DNA of 64,000 nt, taken from Oleispira sp036960605 (GTDB lineage: Bacteria > Pseudomonadota > Gammaproteobacteria > Pseudomonadales > Oceanobacteraceae). The position numbers and the translations under genes are program-made. How positions within the stretch are numbered: position 1 is the first letter of the stretch; every line of letters begins with the position of its first letter. A model generated the notes under the pieces. That model had not been told where the DNA came from. It did no database searches and saw only the letters and a program-made list of their open reading frames with translations. The stretch spans positions 36,850 to 100,849 of the forward strand of contig JBALXI010000012.1 of the NCBI GenBank assembly GCA_036960605.1, written 5' to 3'. Of this stretch, positions 25,887 through 34,450 are shown one piece after another.

Positions 25887-26291
25887 TTAGTGAATATTAT
25901 CGTTGGCTACTGGCATGGCGCAAAGCGTATCACGCTGCACATCCAAAGGTTCACAGACCAAGCACGTATCATATTCCGTAGGGCATATCGTCAACCAAGC
26001 GCCTTTTTTACCCATATTAGTTAACCAATGACTAGCCCATACCTGCACAGGTATCGCGACCGCCTCACAGCCTTCCCATTCGTCCATAGCGCATTGCTCA
26101 GCCAGCTCAGCATGTGGCCAAACAGGCAAGCAAACTTGATCGTCAGTGCCTAGCTGTACAAAACCGTCTTCATCACGTAATCCCCAAACCTGCTTATGCT
26201 CAACCGACTGCTGAATGAAGTATTGATACAAAGCTTCTTCACTCATACTGGCAACGGATTGAATTTGCTGTTCGGTAAGTACGTTATTCAT
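25887..26291 (-). CDS. DUF2750 protein
   Basis: 134 residues from ATG 26291; a TTG at 26327 would add 12. DUF2750 pattern: YQYFIQQSVEHKQVWGLRDEDGFVQL, CLPVWPHAELAEQCAMDEWEG, then VQVWASHWLTNM and a terminal cysteine-containing segment. No known function and no catalytic motif. Convergent with yebG; upstream lies a 360-base region without genes. Confidence 0.82.
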   Translation of the reverse strand: MNNVLTEQQIQSVASMSEEALYQYFIQQSVEHKQVWGLRDEDGFVQLGTDDQVCLPVWPHAELAEQCAMDEWEGCEAVAIPVQVWASHWLTNMGKKGAWLTICPTEYDTCLVCEPLDVQRDTLCAMPVANDNIH

Positions 26292-26652
26292 TTGTATATT
26301 CTCAATAAAGCGGCTCTTTGATGACAAGGCAAGAGCAAAAAAGGACGCGCACTTTCTTCGATTTAGCCGACAAAATCAAGCCCTTTTTGCTCGCACCCCT
26401 ACTTGATTTAAGACCAGTTTATCGAATGCCAAAATGCATCTTTTTAAGTCACTGTTTTATAAGGAAAGATCAATTTGCAAGGCTTTAATTGAAATTTTCT
26501 GTAGCTAAAATATTTTTAACTCCTTGGGTTAATTTATTCGTATTGTTAGCCATAACCGTTTTAGATTAGAATGCCTTAGCGTCATTGAATTCATCATACT
26601 GGTGCAATCCCAGATTCGTACATAGTTTCATAACGGCAACGACACAATAAAA
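26292..26652. other. Gene-free divergent interval
   Basis: 361 bases between the DUF2750 gene (minus) and the lauroyltransferase-like gene (plus). It holds an inverted repeat GAGCAAAAAAGG (26333-26344) / CCCTTTTTGCTC (26381-26392) with a 36-base loop, just upstream of the DUF2750 start. The rest is AT-rich sequence expected to hold promoters for both genes. No reading frame, RNA gene or riboswitch was recognised. Confidence 0.55.
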
Positions 26653-27606
26653 ATGAAAACAAATACTTCTATTCCGAAAGAATATTATTACTCTCAGTAT
26701 CTTCACCCTCGCTATTGGATTACCTGGCTCGGCATCGGCCTTATGTTTCTAATCTCACTATTGCCGTATAAAGCGAAAATGTGGCTTGGTACCCAGCTGG
26801 GTGTCTTAATGTACAAACAAGGCGGCAGTCGTTTACAGATTACTCGAGCCAATATCAACGCTTGCTTCCCTGAACTTAACGATCAAGATCGTGAAGAACT
26901 CATTCGACAATCTTTTATTGCCAACTCAAAAGGCTTAGTTGAAACCACAATCGCCTGGTGGTGTAACCACCAGCCGATACTTGATAAGCTCAGAGTTCAC
27001 GGCTTAGAGCACCTAAAAGAAGCCGAAGCACGTGGTAAAGGCGTTTTATTAGTCGGTGGGCATTTCAGCACTCTGGATCTTGCAGGACCGATGGTTAATA
27101 GTGTTTTCAACTTTAGCTATATGTACCGCCCTAACGACAACCCGTTGTTTGATGCCGTTATCGAACGCCATCGCCTGCGCTACCGTCATGAGAAATTCAA
27201 TAAACATGAATTAAAGGACATGATTGAGTTTGTGAAGCAGGGAAATACTGTTTGGTATGGCTACGATCAAGACTTTGGGGCTCCACGCTCTGTCTTCGCC
27301 CCTTTCTTTGGCATCCAAACGGCAACCTTAAAGACAACCATGGCGATTACTCGCGACACGGGAGCGACTGTATTAATGGTCAGTCAATTTCGTGAGCAAG
27401 ATGGCGCTTATAGTATCCACTTCTCACCCATTTTTGAAAATATCGCGGAAGATGAAGATGTTACTGCAGCTACGCGCCTGAATGCGCAACTAGAAGAGTT
27501 TATAAGAATCCATCCTGAGCAATACTTATGGATGCACCGTCGCTTTCGTTCTCGCCCTGAAGGTGAGCCGGCTTTTTATCCGAAGAAGCAACGCAAAAAG
27601 AAATAA
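26653..27606 (+). CDS. Lipid A biosynthesis acyltransferase (LpxL/HtrB family)
   Basis: Inner-membrane late acyltransferase that adds a secondary acyl chain to the Kdo2-lipid A precursor. 317 residues with an N-terminal membrane helix (about 22-38), the catalytic HxxxxD motif GGHFSTLDLAG (His137, Asp142), the YRPNDNPLFDAVI substrate-binding segment, the GYDQDFGAPRSVFAPFFG block and a C-terminal EQYLWMHRRFRSRP. These favour LpxL/HtrB; the exact position acylated (LpxL, LpxM or LpxP type) cannot be settled by eye. No other lipid A genes nearby. Confidence 0.9.
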   Translation: MKTNTSIPKEYYYSQYLHPRYWITWLGIGLMFLISLLPYKAKMWLGTQLGVLMYKQGGSRLQITRANINACFPELNDQDREELIRQSFIANSKGLVETTIAWWCNHQPILDKLRVHGLEHLKEAEARGKGVLLVGGHFSTLDLAGPMVNSVFNFSYMYRPNDNPLFDAVIERHRLRYRHEKFNKHELKDMIEFVKQGNTVWYGYDQDFGAPRSVFAPFFGIQTATLKTTMAITRDTGATVLMVSQFREQDGAYSIHFSPIFENIAEDEDVTAATRLNAQLEEFIRIHPEQYLWMHRRFRSRPEGEPAFYPKKQRKKK

Positions 27607-27617
27607 CCCAGTGTATT

Positions 27618-28499
27618 TTATCGAGCTGGCTTTTCCCTTAAAGCCAGCATATTCCCCAGCAGCATCACCGCAGCCCCGAACAATAAAAACACATCAATAG
27701 ATTCTTGATACAAGAAATAGCCCACTAGCGCGATCAAAGGTAAACGCAAAAAATCCATTGGCATCACAATCATTGCGTCGGCTAATGACAGCGCCTTTGC
27801 CATACAAAAATGCGCTGATAACGCCGCTATCGCAGTCAATGCAACCCATAGCCAAGCACTTTCCTGAGGCCAAGAAAAATCAAAAGCGACCAAAAAGAAA
27901 GCCATCGGCAATTGCATAATATGCATATAGAACAGAATCGTCAAAGCACCATCAATACCTGCCAGCCGCTTAGTTAACGTATGAGCCATCGCATAAGCAA
28001 TGGCACTGGCCAATACAACCCAAGATGCTGCTTCAATAGCAACCAAGCCTGGGCGCAAAATAATCAATACGCCAACGAATCCCAAGGTAATAGAGAGTAT
28101 TCGCTTAAGCGTCAGCGATTCTGCCAGAATCAAACTGGCAAATAATGCAGTCCAAATAGGGACCGTAAATTCAATAGCAAAAACGTGGGCCATGGGTAGC
28201 AAGGCTAAACCATAAAACCAGCACCACTGGCCGCAGAAATGCGAGAGATTGCGACCAAAGTGCAGGGATAGATTTTGACTGGAGACTATATCTCGGCTGT
28301 GCCGACCATAGCGCAGTGCGATCAAGCCCGTAATCAAGATAAGACCAATAATGTTACGAAAGAACACCAATTGAGAGATCGTCAGGGGGAATTCAGCAAG
28401 CTCATGAGTTGCTTCTCGACCGGCAATCGCGGTCAAAGAAAAAGCGATGATCGCCCCAACCATCCATAAAGCGCTGCGGCGAACATTAAATCCATTCAT
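27618..28499 (-). CDS. DMT superfamily transporter (EamA family)
   Basis: 293 residues with ten hydrophobic helices in two EamA repeats of about 140 residues; the first helix starts near residue 12 and the repeat boundary is around 145. RNIIGLILI, FTVPIWTALFASLILAESLT and the second-repeat MPMDFLRLPLIALVGYFLYQESI are typical. Substrate unknown. Its ATG overlaps the stop of the DUF2947 gene by four bases (28496-28499), so it is translationally coupled to it. Confidence 0.87.
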   Translation of the reverse strand: MNGFNVRRSALWMVGAIIAFSLTAIAGREATHELAEFPLTISQLVFFRNIIGLILITGLIALRYGRHSRDIVSSQNLSLHFGRNLSHFCGQWCWFYGLALLPMAHVFAIEFTVPIWTALFASLILAESLTLKRILSITLGFVGVLIILRPGLVAIEAASWVVLASAIAYAMAHTLTKRLAGIDGALTILFYMHIMQLPMAFFLVAFDFSWPQESAWLWVALTAIAALSAHFCMAKALSLADAMIVMPMDFLRLPLIALVGYFLYQESIDVFLLFGAAVMLLGNMLALREKPAR

Positions 28500-28975
28500 T
28501 TTTCCGGTAGCTTACCCAAAGTAAAATGACCGTCTTGTGAAAACTGTAACGCTTGCTTACGTTTTTTACCCAGCAATATTGGGCCGTCATCAAAAAACAA
28601 AAAGTTCTTCCAGCTTAACTTGAAGACCTTCCAGCTGGTTTCGACAACACGATCACTGTCGTAAAAAAACAATACGTTGGTATTATCATCCCAATCAAGG
28701 AAATCCATGATCATGCTCGGCAAGTCGTTGTTATCAGAATCCCATGCTTTCTGCCAATCACCACGCTCAGACCAAACACCACCTCGAGCTGGCCAATCAC
28801 CACTGCTAAATTGCGAAGAGTGACCCGACTGCTGAGAAATATATTGATTCCACAACTGATTCGATACCGTTTCGGTATAAGGCTTAATGGCTGCTTTTAG
28901 ATCATCACTTAATGGCAGGTCTTTATGACGGAAGATCCATGAACGATCAAAATCTTCCAGGTTGAGGTATTTCAT
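28496..28975 (-). CDS. DUF2947 protein
   Basis: 159 residues from ATG 28975; a GTG two codons earlier is an alternative. DUF2947 pattern: LNLEDFDRSWIFRHKDLPLS at the N-terminus, the WxxxDWPxxxGVWxxxGDWQ-type aromatic block in the middle, and VLFFYDSDRVVETSWKVFKLSWKNFLFFDDGPIL. Function unknown. Shares four bases with the DMT transporter downstream. Confidence 0.82.
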   Translation of the reverse strand: MKYLNLEDFDRSWIFRHKDLPLSDDLKAAIKPYTETVSNQLWNQYISQQSGHSSQFSSGDWPARGGVWSERGDWQKAWDSDNNDLPSMIMDFLDWDDNTNVLFFYDSDRVVETSWKVFKLSWKNFLFFDDGPILLGKKRKQALQFSQDGHFTLGKLPEK

Positions 28976-29111
28976 AGCCACTCGACTTATTTCTTAACGG
29001 TTGTGAAAGGGGTAAAACAATAAAGAAAGTCATTATAACGTAACTGGTGCTACGCTGTGGGGATAACTTCGGGTAGAATGCCCTCTTTTCAAACCCAAGC
29101 AAGAGATTTAC

Positions 29112-29957
29112 ATGCAGTTATTTGTCGACAACCTCACCAATGTAGATTTTAGCTACCTGGATGACCAGCGCGGTTTAGTCGGCGAAACGTGGCTTGCTTC
29201 CGTATTATTAGACGGTGGTCTAAATCAGACCAGCATGATCTGGGATTTTGGCGTCGTTAAAAAAGTACTCCGTGACTGGCTAGACGATCAACTGGATCAC
29301 CGCTTACTGGTACCTATTCAATCGCAGCGCCTTAGCTATGAAATCAATCAAGATCGCATTACCTTAAGCTGGAGCTTTGGTAATGGTGATGTCTTAACGA
29401 TGGATGCCCCACTAGAAGCGGTTGCTTTAATTGATGCAGAACAGATCAACGACCAAACAGTCGCGCAATGGTCCATCAAGCAACTATCAAGTTACTTCCC
29501 AGACAATCTTGAGCACATTCAGCTTACCTTTGAAGCTGAAGAAATTAACGCTGCTTATTATCATTACAGCCATGGTCTAAAAAAGCATGATGGCAATTGT
29601 CAGCGTATTGCCCATGGGCATCGCTCGCGCATTCAAATTTGGTGTGACGGCATTCGTGATACCGACCTAGAAAGTAACTGGGCTGAACGCTGGAGTGATA
29701 TCTACATTGGCAGTGATGACGATCTAGTAAGCGTCAGTGACGATGAGAAAGCTCAAATGCATTTTGCTTATGATGCACCGCAAGGACACTTTGAATTAAC
29801 ACTACCTAAGCAGGTTTGTTACATGATGCCTTGCGATACCACCGTAGAGTGTATCGCCGCTCACATTGCGCAAATACTGCATGATGAGAACCCGAACAGC
29901 AGAATTACAGTAAAGGCCTTTGAAGGTATTAATAAAGGTGCGATTTTCGAAGTTTAG
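29112..29957 (+). CDS. Tandem 6-pyruvoyl-tetrahydropterin synthase/QueD-fold protein
   Basis: 281 residues made of two tunnelling-fold (PTPS/QueD) repeats. The first (about 1-130) keeps the MIWDFGVVKKVLRDWLDDQLDHRLL helix and pterin-binding architecture but has no HGH zinc site. The second (about 135-281) has the zinc ligands: AAYYHY, then CQRIAHGHRSRIQI, and a terminal TVECIAAHIAQIL helix. QueD makes 6-carboxytetrahydropterin for queuosine; the reaction of this two-repeat variant is unproven. No queC/E/F neighbours. It converges with a small coiled-coil gene, overlapping by four bases. Confidence 0.83.
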   Translation: MQLFVDNLTNVDFSYLDDQRGLVGETWLASVLLDGGLNQTSMIWDFGVVKKVLRDWLDDQLDHRLLVPIQSQRLSYEINQDRITLSWSFGNGDVLTMDAPLEAVALIDAEQINDQTVAQWSIKQLSSYFPDNLEHIQLTFEAEEINAAYYHYSHGLKKHDGNCQRIAHGHRSRIQIWCDGIRDTDLESNWAERWSDIYIGSDDDLVSVSDDEKAQMHFAYDAPQGHFELTLPKQVCYMMPCDTTVECIAAHIAQILHDENPNSRITVKAFEGINKGAIFEV

Positions 29958-30133
29958 GCTTCTGCTGTCGCGGTATTAAGTGCCGCTTGATAGTTTTTCA
30001 TTTCACGGCGCACTTTCTCCATTTGCGCCTGCAAACTATCCGCATCCGCTTTATTCATACGCGCTATCTGCTGTTGTAACTGATCAACGGCAGCTTCACA
30101 TTCCTTCGCTTTCTTATTGTAATATTCTTGCAT
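29954..30133 (-). CDS. Small coiled-coil protein
   Basis: 59 residues from ATG 30133, which has AGAGGGA a few bases upstream; the frame is open further to 30199, but the extra residues look like untranslated leader. Entirely helical, charged, with heptad-like spacing (CEAAVDQLQQQIARM, LQAQMEKVRREMKNYQ). No homologous family recognised. Located between the PTPS-like gene (convergent, 4-base overlap) and the transglycosylase gene upstream on the same strand. Confidence 0.72.
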   Translation of the reverse strand: MQEYYNKKAKECEAAVDQLQQQIARMNKADADSLQAQMEKVRREMKNYQAALNTATAEA

Positions 30134-30235
30134 AATTCCCTCTCGCACAAGTTTTAGATAAACAGAAACTTTATCGATAAGGAAGTATGCCGCGATCACA
30201 TACCCCCTGTAAAGAGACCAAATAGGCCACCCTAC

Positions 30236-31366
30236 TTAAGAATATAAGGGTAAAGTCCGAGTTACTTTTTTGACGTAATTACGCGCTTCTTCATACTTCA
30301 AATTACTGCGCAAATGAGCATAAACTTGCTTTGACGATAATCGATTGATAACCGGCAGGGCTTTTTTAACCGACGTGGTTCCACCAAAGGCGCGCGCGAC
30401 ATTACCCGCGCCGGTATTGTAAGCGGCAATAATGCAAAGCTGGCGACTATCAGCATCGGTAATACCTTTCAAATATTTACTGTCCAGTATGTGCAAATAA
30501 GCAGCGCCCATTTCAATATTGGTTTCTGGCTTATACAAATCCTGACCGGTTAATAATCGCTCACGACCAAAGACTAAACGACTGGCATCACGTCCTGCCG
30601 ACTTAGGCACTATTTGCATTAAGCCAAACGCAGGGACATGACTGCGAGCCAATGGGTTAAAAGCCGACTCAGTATGCATAATGGCCAATATTAGCGCCGC
30701 GGGAACTTGCCACTTAGCCGCCGAAGCTTCAACACTGGGTAAAAAATTTTTTGCTCTGATGGAGAGACTATTCGCGGGTAGTTTGGCAATAATCGTTAGC
30801 AACTCACCCTTCTTGCCTTGCTTACGCTCTAGTCTGGCCGACTTGTTTAAGACACTCGCCAAACTTTTATCTAAACCTAGAATTTTTCGCTGACTATCAG
30901 GCTGCTGATCTCCTACAACTTGCGCCAGCACAGGATCCACTTTATAAGCTTCACTGATATCCATTGATAATGCGGCTAATATTTCGCGCTCTGAATCCTC
31001 AGGAGAAAAACCCTGTAGCTTATCCCCCTGAATCGAAATACGGATCTCATTATTAGCGAAATCGACTACCCGCTTAACATCCATGGTGGGGCTATAGTCG
31101 ACCCACGTAGTGCTATTTGACAGCTCGATATCACTCCAAAACTGAGTAATTTCACCCTGATATGCACGATAAGCCTCAGCGTAAGCCTTCTTATATTGAG
31201 CGAATTCATCTTCTATTTGGAATAAGCCAGCATTCAATTCTGACTTATAATCTGAAAAATCATCCTTGGCTACAGCCTGCCTTACTAGCAGTGGAGAAAA
31301 CGCTAATACACAACCAATACGTAAAGAATTAGTCAGCAATTTCCGTCTAAAATCATCCTTAATCAC
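30236..31366 (-). CDS. mltC: MltC-like membrane-bound lytic transglycosylase
   Basis: 376 residues. N-terminal DUF3393 domain (about 40-190) followed by an SLT catalytic domain (about 215-370), the MltC arrangement (E. coli MltC has 359). Catalytic Glu is in MHTESAFNP; GLMQIVP and AAYNTGAGNVARAFGG complete the lysozyme-like site. It cleaves glycan strands between MurNAc and GlcNAc forming 1,6-anhydro ends. The signal sequence (GCVLAFSPLLVRQAVA) lacks a standard lipobox: the cysteine precedes the hydrophobic core. So the protein may be soluble in the periplasm rather than a lipoprotein. Confidence 0.88.
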   Translation of the reverse strand: MIKDDFRRKLLTNSLRIGCVLAFSPLLVRQAVAKDDFSDYKSELNAGLFQIEDEFAQYKKAYAEAYRAYQGEITQFWSDIELSNSTTWVDYSPTMDVKRVVDFANNEIRISIQGDKLQGFSPEDSEREILAALSMDISEAYKVDPVLAQVVGDQQPDSQRKILGLDKSLASVLNKSARLERKQGKKGELLTIIAKLPANSLSIRAKNFLPSVEASAAKWQVPAALILAIMHTESAFNPLARSHVPAFGLMQIVPKSAGRDASRLVFGRERLLTGQDLYKPETNIEMGAAYLHILDSKYLKGITDADSRQLCIIAAYNTGAGNVARAFGGTTSVKKALPVINRLSSKQVYAHLRSNLKYEEARNYVKKVTRTLPLYS

Positions 31367-31534
31367 AATTCACATACCCTTGTTCATTTTTTTCAAAATC
31401 ATATACCAGAAGATTCAGACATAACAGGATTAGACCAAAGATAAACCTTCTAAATGCGAACGATTCTGAGTTATAATTGCAACAAGTTTAAATTCTCAAC
31501 AAAATTCAAAGCGCCCTATTAAGGTGAATTACTG

Positions 31535-31702
31535 ATGACGCTATGTGAAATCAAACGAAAAGACATCGTACGCGAAATCGACCGCATTCAACGCATGGTG
31601 AGCGAGCCCGAATTCATCTGTGGTAAATGCCTGCGCAGTGCTGCCAAAAAGAAGTTTCTCTGCAAGCCCAGTGCACTAGAACACTTAGGCAGCGAAGCTT
31701 AA
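31535..31702 (+). CDS. Small Cys-containing protein, 55 residues
   Basis: Short frame starting ATG with AAGGTG eight bases upstream and ending TAA at 31702. The N-terminal half is a charged helix (EIKRKDIVREIDRIQRM); the second half has ICGKC then FLCKP, a CxxC plus third cysteine that could bind a metal. I recall similar small proteins (ICGKC...LCKP) in other gammaproteobacteria, but cannot name a family. It lies about 110 bases upstream of argS and may share its transcript. Confidence 0.68.
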   Translation: MTLCEIKRKDIVREIDRIQRMVSEPEFICGKCLRSAAKKKFLCKPSALEHLGSEA

Positions 31703-31809
31703 TAAACGCGCTCGAACACACGTAAAACAAGACAAGCCTTTGACTATCGCGTAAAATCTGCACCCTGAAATTTCCAGCGGGCTCGCATGAGCAATATAAA
31801 GGTAGCAGC

Positions 31810-33552
31810 ATGAAATCGGTTGTCGAAGCACTATTAGCACAAACCATTGAGATACTAAAACAGCAAGGCGTACTTGCTGAAGATGTCAGCCCGCGTATCA
31901 ACATTTCAAATACCAAAGATAAAAGCCACGGTGATTTCGCCTGTAATATTGCCATGATGCTCGCCAAACCTGCGGGCATGAATCCTCGCGACCTGGCCGA
32001 AAAAATCATTACTGCGATGCCTAATGATCCTCGCATCAGCGATACTCAAATTGCCGGACCTGGCTTCATTAACTTCTTCGTCAATGACAGCTGGTTAGAA
32101 CAGCAAGTTAGCGATGCTTTAGCCGATGACTATATTGGTATAAAGCGCGCCATCGAACCGCAAACGATTGTGGTTGATTACAGTTCCCCCAACCTCGCTA
32201 AAGAAATGCACGTAGGCCACCTCCGCTCTAGCATCATCGGTGATGCCGTTGTGCGCGCACTTGAATTCCAAGGGCACAATGTCGTTCGTCAAAACCATGT
32301 CGGCGACTGGGGTACCCAATTCGGTATGCTATTGGCTTATATGGAAGAACAGCAGAACAGTGGAGAATCGTTAGACTTAGCCGACCTTGAAGGTTTCTAC
32401 CGCGCCTCAAAAGGTCGCTTCGATGAATCGGAAGAGTTTGCAACCCGCGCCCGTGAATTAGTCGTTGCGCTGCAGTCTGGCGAAGAATACTGCAATAAAC
32501 TTTGGGCAGAATTCAATAGCATCTCGCTAGAACACTGCTTAACTCTTTATAAACGCTTAGGCGTGAGCTTAACCGCTGCCGATGTGCGCGGCGAAAGCGC
32601 TTACAATAATGATCTGCAATCCATCGTCGATGAACTAACCAAAGCCAACCTACTTAGCGAAAGTAATGGCGCCCAGTGTGTTTTCCTGGATGAGTTTAAA
32701 AACAAAGAAGGCGATACCCTGCCCATCATCGTGCAAAAATCAGGCGGTGGATTTTTATACGCTACCAGTGATTTGGCCGCTATCCGCTACCGTGCCCAGC
32801 AGTTAAAGGCCGACCGTGTATTGTACTTTGTTGATCAGCGCCAAGCTTTGCACTTCAATCAAGTATTCGCCCTCGCCCACAAAGCAGGCTTTGCTAATGA
32901 GAATGTCAGCCTAGAGCACTTAGGTTTTGGCACCATGAACGGAGAAGATGGCAAGCCTTTCAAAACCCGCAGTGGCGGCACAGTTAAGCTTGTCGATTTG
33001 CTAGACGAAGCTGAAGTACGCGCCATTGCGTTAGTGCGCAGTAAAAATCCAGAGATGGATCAAGCTGAAGTCGATAAGATTGGTAAAGCCGTGGGTATTT
33101 CTGCCGTGAAGTACGCCGACTTATCAAAAGACCGCGCCCGTGATTACATTTTCAACTTCGACCAGATGTTGAGCTTTGAAGGCAATACCGCCCCTTACTT
33201 AATGTATGCCTATACCCGTGTAGCCAGTATTTTTGTCAAAGCCGGCTTGGATATGAATAGTATTCAAGGCGCAGTAAAACTTGAAGCAGAAAAAGAAAAA
33301 GACCTCGCCAACAAGCTAATGCAGTTCCCTGAAATTCTAGAACGCATCAGCCAGCGTGGCCAACCGCATACGTTATGCAGCTATATCTATGAAGTGGCCG
33401 GTTTATTCTCTAGTTTTTATGAGCACTGCCCAATCCTTGCAGCGGACAACGAAGAACAAAAACAGAGCCGTTTACGCTTAGCAGCGCTTGCCGGTAAGAC
33501 GATTAAGCAAGGCCTAAACCTGCTGGGTATTGAAACCTTAGAACGCATGTAG
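31810..33552 (+). CDS. argS: Arginyl-tRNA synthetase
   Basis: Class I aminoacyl-tRNA synthetase charging tRNA-Arg. 580 residues: N-terminal Add-1 domain (1-85), the HIGH equivalent MHVGHLRS, VRQNHVGDWGTQFGMLLA, the connective region, FKTRSGGTVKL in place of KMSKS (usual for ArgS) and a C-terminal DALR anticodon-binding domain ending in GLNLLGIETLERM. AAGGTAG precedes the start. Ends six bases before the convergent HEPN-like gene. Confidence 0.97.
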   Translation: MKSVVEALLAQTIEILKQQGVLAEDVSPRINISNTKDKSHGDFACNIAMMLAKPAGMNPRDLAEKIITAMPNDPRISDTQIAGPGFINFFVNDSWLEQQVSDALADDYIGIKRAIEPQTIVVDYSSPNLAKEMHVGHLRSSIIGDAVVRALEFQGHNVVRQNHVGDWGTQFGMLLAYMEEQQNSGESLDLADLEGFYRASKGRFDESEEFATRARELVVALQSGEEYCNKLWAEFNSISLEHCLTLYKRLGVSLTAADVRGESAYNNDLQSIVDELTKANLLSESNGAQCVFLDEFKNKEGDTLPIIVQKSGGGFLYATSDLAAIRYRAQQLKADRVLYFVDQRQALHFNQVFALAHKAGFANENVSLEHLGFGTMNGEDGKPFKTRSGGTVKLVDLLDEAEVRAIALVRSKNPEMDQAEVDKIGKAVGISAVKYADLSKDRARDYIFNFDQMLSFEGNTAPYLMYAYTRVASIFVKAGLDMNSIQGAVKLEAEKEKDLANKLMQFPEILERISQRGQPHTLCSYIYEVAGLFSSFYEHCPILAADNEEQKQSRLRLAALAGKTIKQGLNLLGIETLERM

Positions 33553-33557
33553 GCTCT

Positions 33558-34211
33558 TTAAATGACTGGATACGCAATCTCGCCCCAGTCTTCTTCACTG
33601 CTATTTAACATGATGCTGATAATAATCGGCATGATGCTCGATAGCAGAGCAATACCATCCCCAACCTGTTCGCGATTCACTTGGCTTTGGTAGGTCGCGC
33701 CACCCTGCAATACCTGATTGCGTAAGACATATAAACGATCCAGTACGATCGAGAATAATGGCGCAACCTTCTTTCTACTCAAGCAATTAAGTGCCTCAAC
33801 CGATGACTGATCAAAGCTAATCCGCCAAGCCTCCCTCTGTTCGCCTTTCAAACGCTGCGCTTGCCAGAATTCAGCAAACACATAAGGGTTTTTAATGAGC
33901 GCTTTTACCGAACCTGAATACTCACTCCATAAACAAGTATAAATGCGTTGCTGATCATCCAGCGCCACCAGCTTTTCTATAAAGGGGTCTATCGACTCCT
34001 CACCCTCGATATAAAAACAGGCACTAAAGCTAATCCACAGATTAATAAAAGCCTGATCAACATTGTCGGCTTTCAATTGCTCCCCCGCAGCTTTTAACCA
34101 GCTTAAAGAACGATGCAAGCGAGTACTGTGCACCTGAGTGAAATCATCACGACGGGCACGTAAATCTTGTTTTAATATTTGGTATTGATCGACTAACAGA
34201 AGGTTATTCAT
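33558..34211 (-). CDS. HEPN-like protein with an altered RxxxxH motif
   Basis: 217-residue, all-helical protein. The C-terminal part resembles the Apea-like HEPN fold: RLYVLRNQVLQGGATYQSQVNREQV, where HEPN ribonucleases carry RNxxxHGG. Here Arg164 and Asn165 are kept but the catalytic histidine position is Gln169 (codon CAG, one base from a His codon). The rest, including NLWISFSACFYIEG near residue 57, fits proteins found across gammaproteobacteria with a WGExxYPV ending. No antitoxin-like (MNT) partner is adjacent. Function unknown; loss of RNase activity is inference. Confidence 0.65.
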   Translation of the reverse strand: MNNLLLVDQYQILKQDLRARRDDFTQVHSTRLHRSLSWLKAAGEQLKADNVDQAFINLWISFSACFYIEGEESIDPFIEKLVALDDQQRIYTCLWSEYSGSVKALIKNPYVFAEFWQAQRLKGEQREAWRISFDQSSVEALNCLSRKKVAPLFSIVLDRLYVLRNQVLQGGATYQSQVNREQVGDGIALLSSIMPIIISIMLNSSEEDWGEIAYPVI

Positions 34212-34415
34212 CTTATAACTCTTAACTTTTTATGCCCTCATCATTCAATGTTTAAAGAGAAAATACCAGCTTCATATCGTAAATTTTAAATAGCAGGCGC
34301 TGATAAGTACTAAAAGATAAAATTTAGGGTTAGTTCGCTTGCAAGCAAAAGGGAAAGTATTTGAAGACGAAAACAGGAAGTGAAAATGAGATAGGGAAAA
34401 GGTAAACAAGAACAG

Positions 34416-34440
34416 AAAAAGAAGGCATGGCCTTCTTTTT
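34416..34440 (-). terminator. Terminator of the BI-1 family gene
   Basis: Stem AAAAAGAAGGC / GCCTTCTTTTT with a 3-base loop (ATG), ending 11 bases after the stop of the minus-strand BI-1 gene. The A/T tracts on both sides make it bidirectional in principle, but only the minus strand has a gene feeding into it. Confidence 0.8.
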
Positions 34441-34450
34441 CTCAACACCA

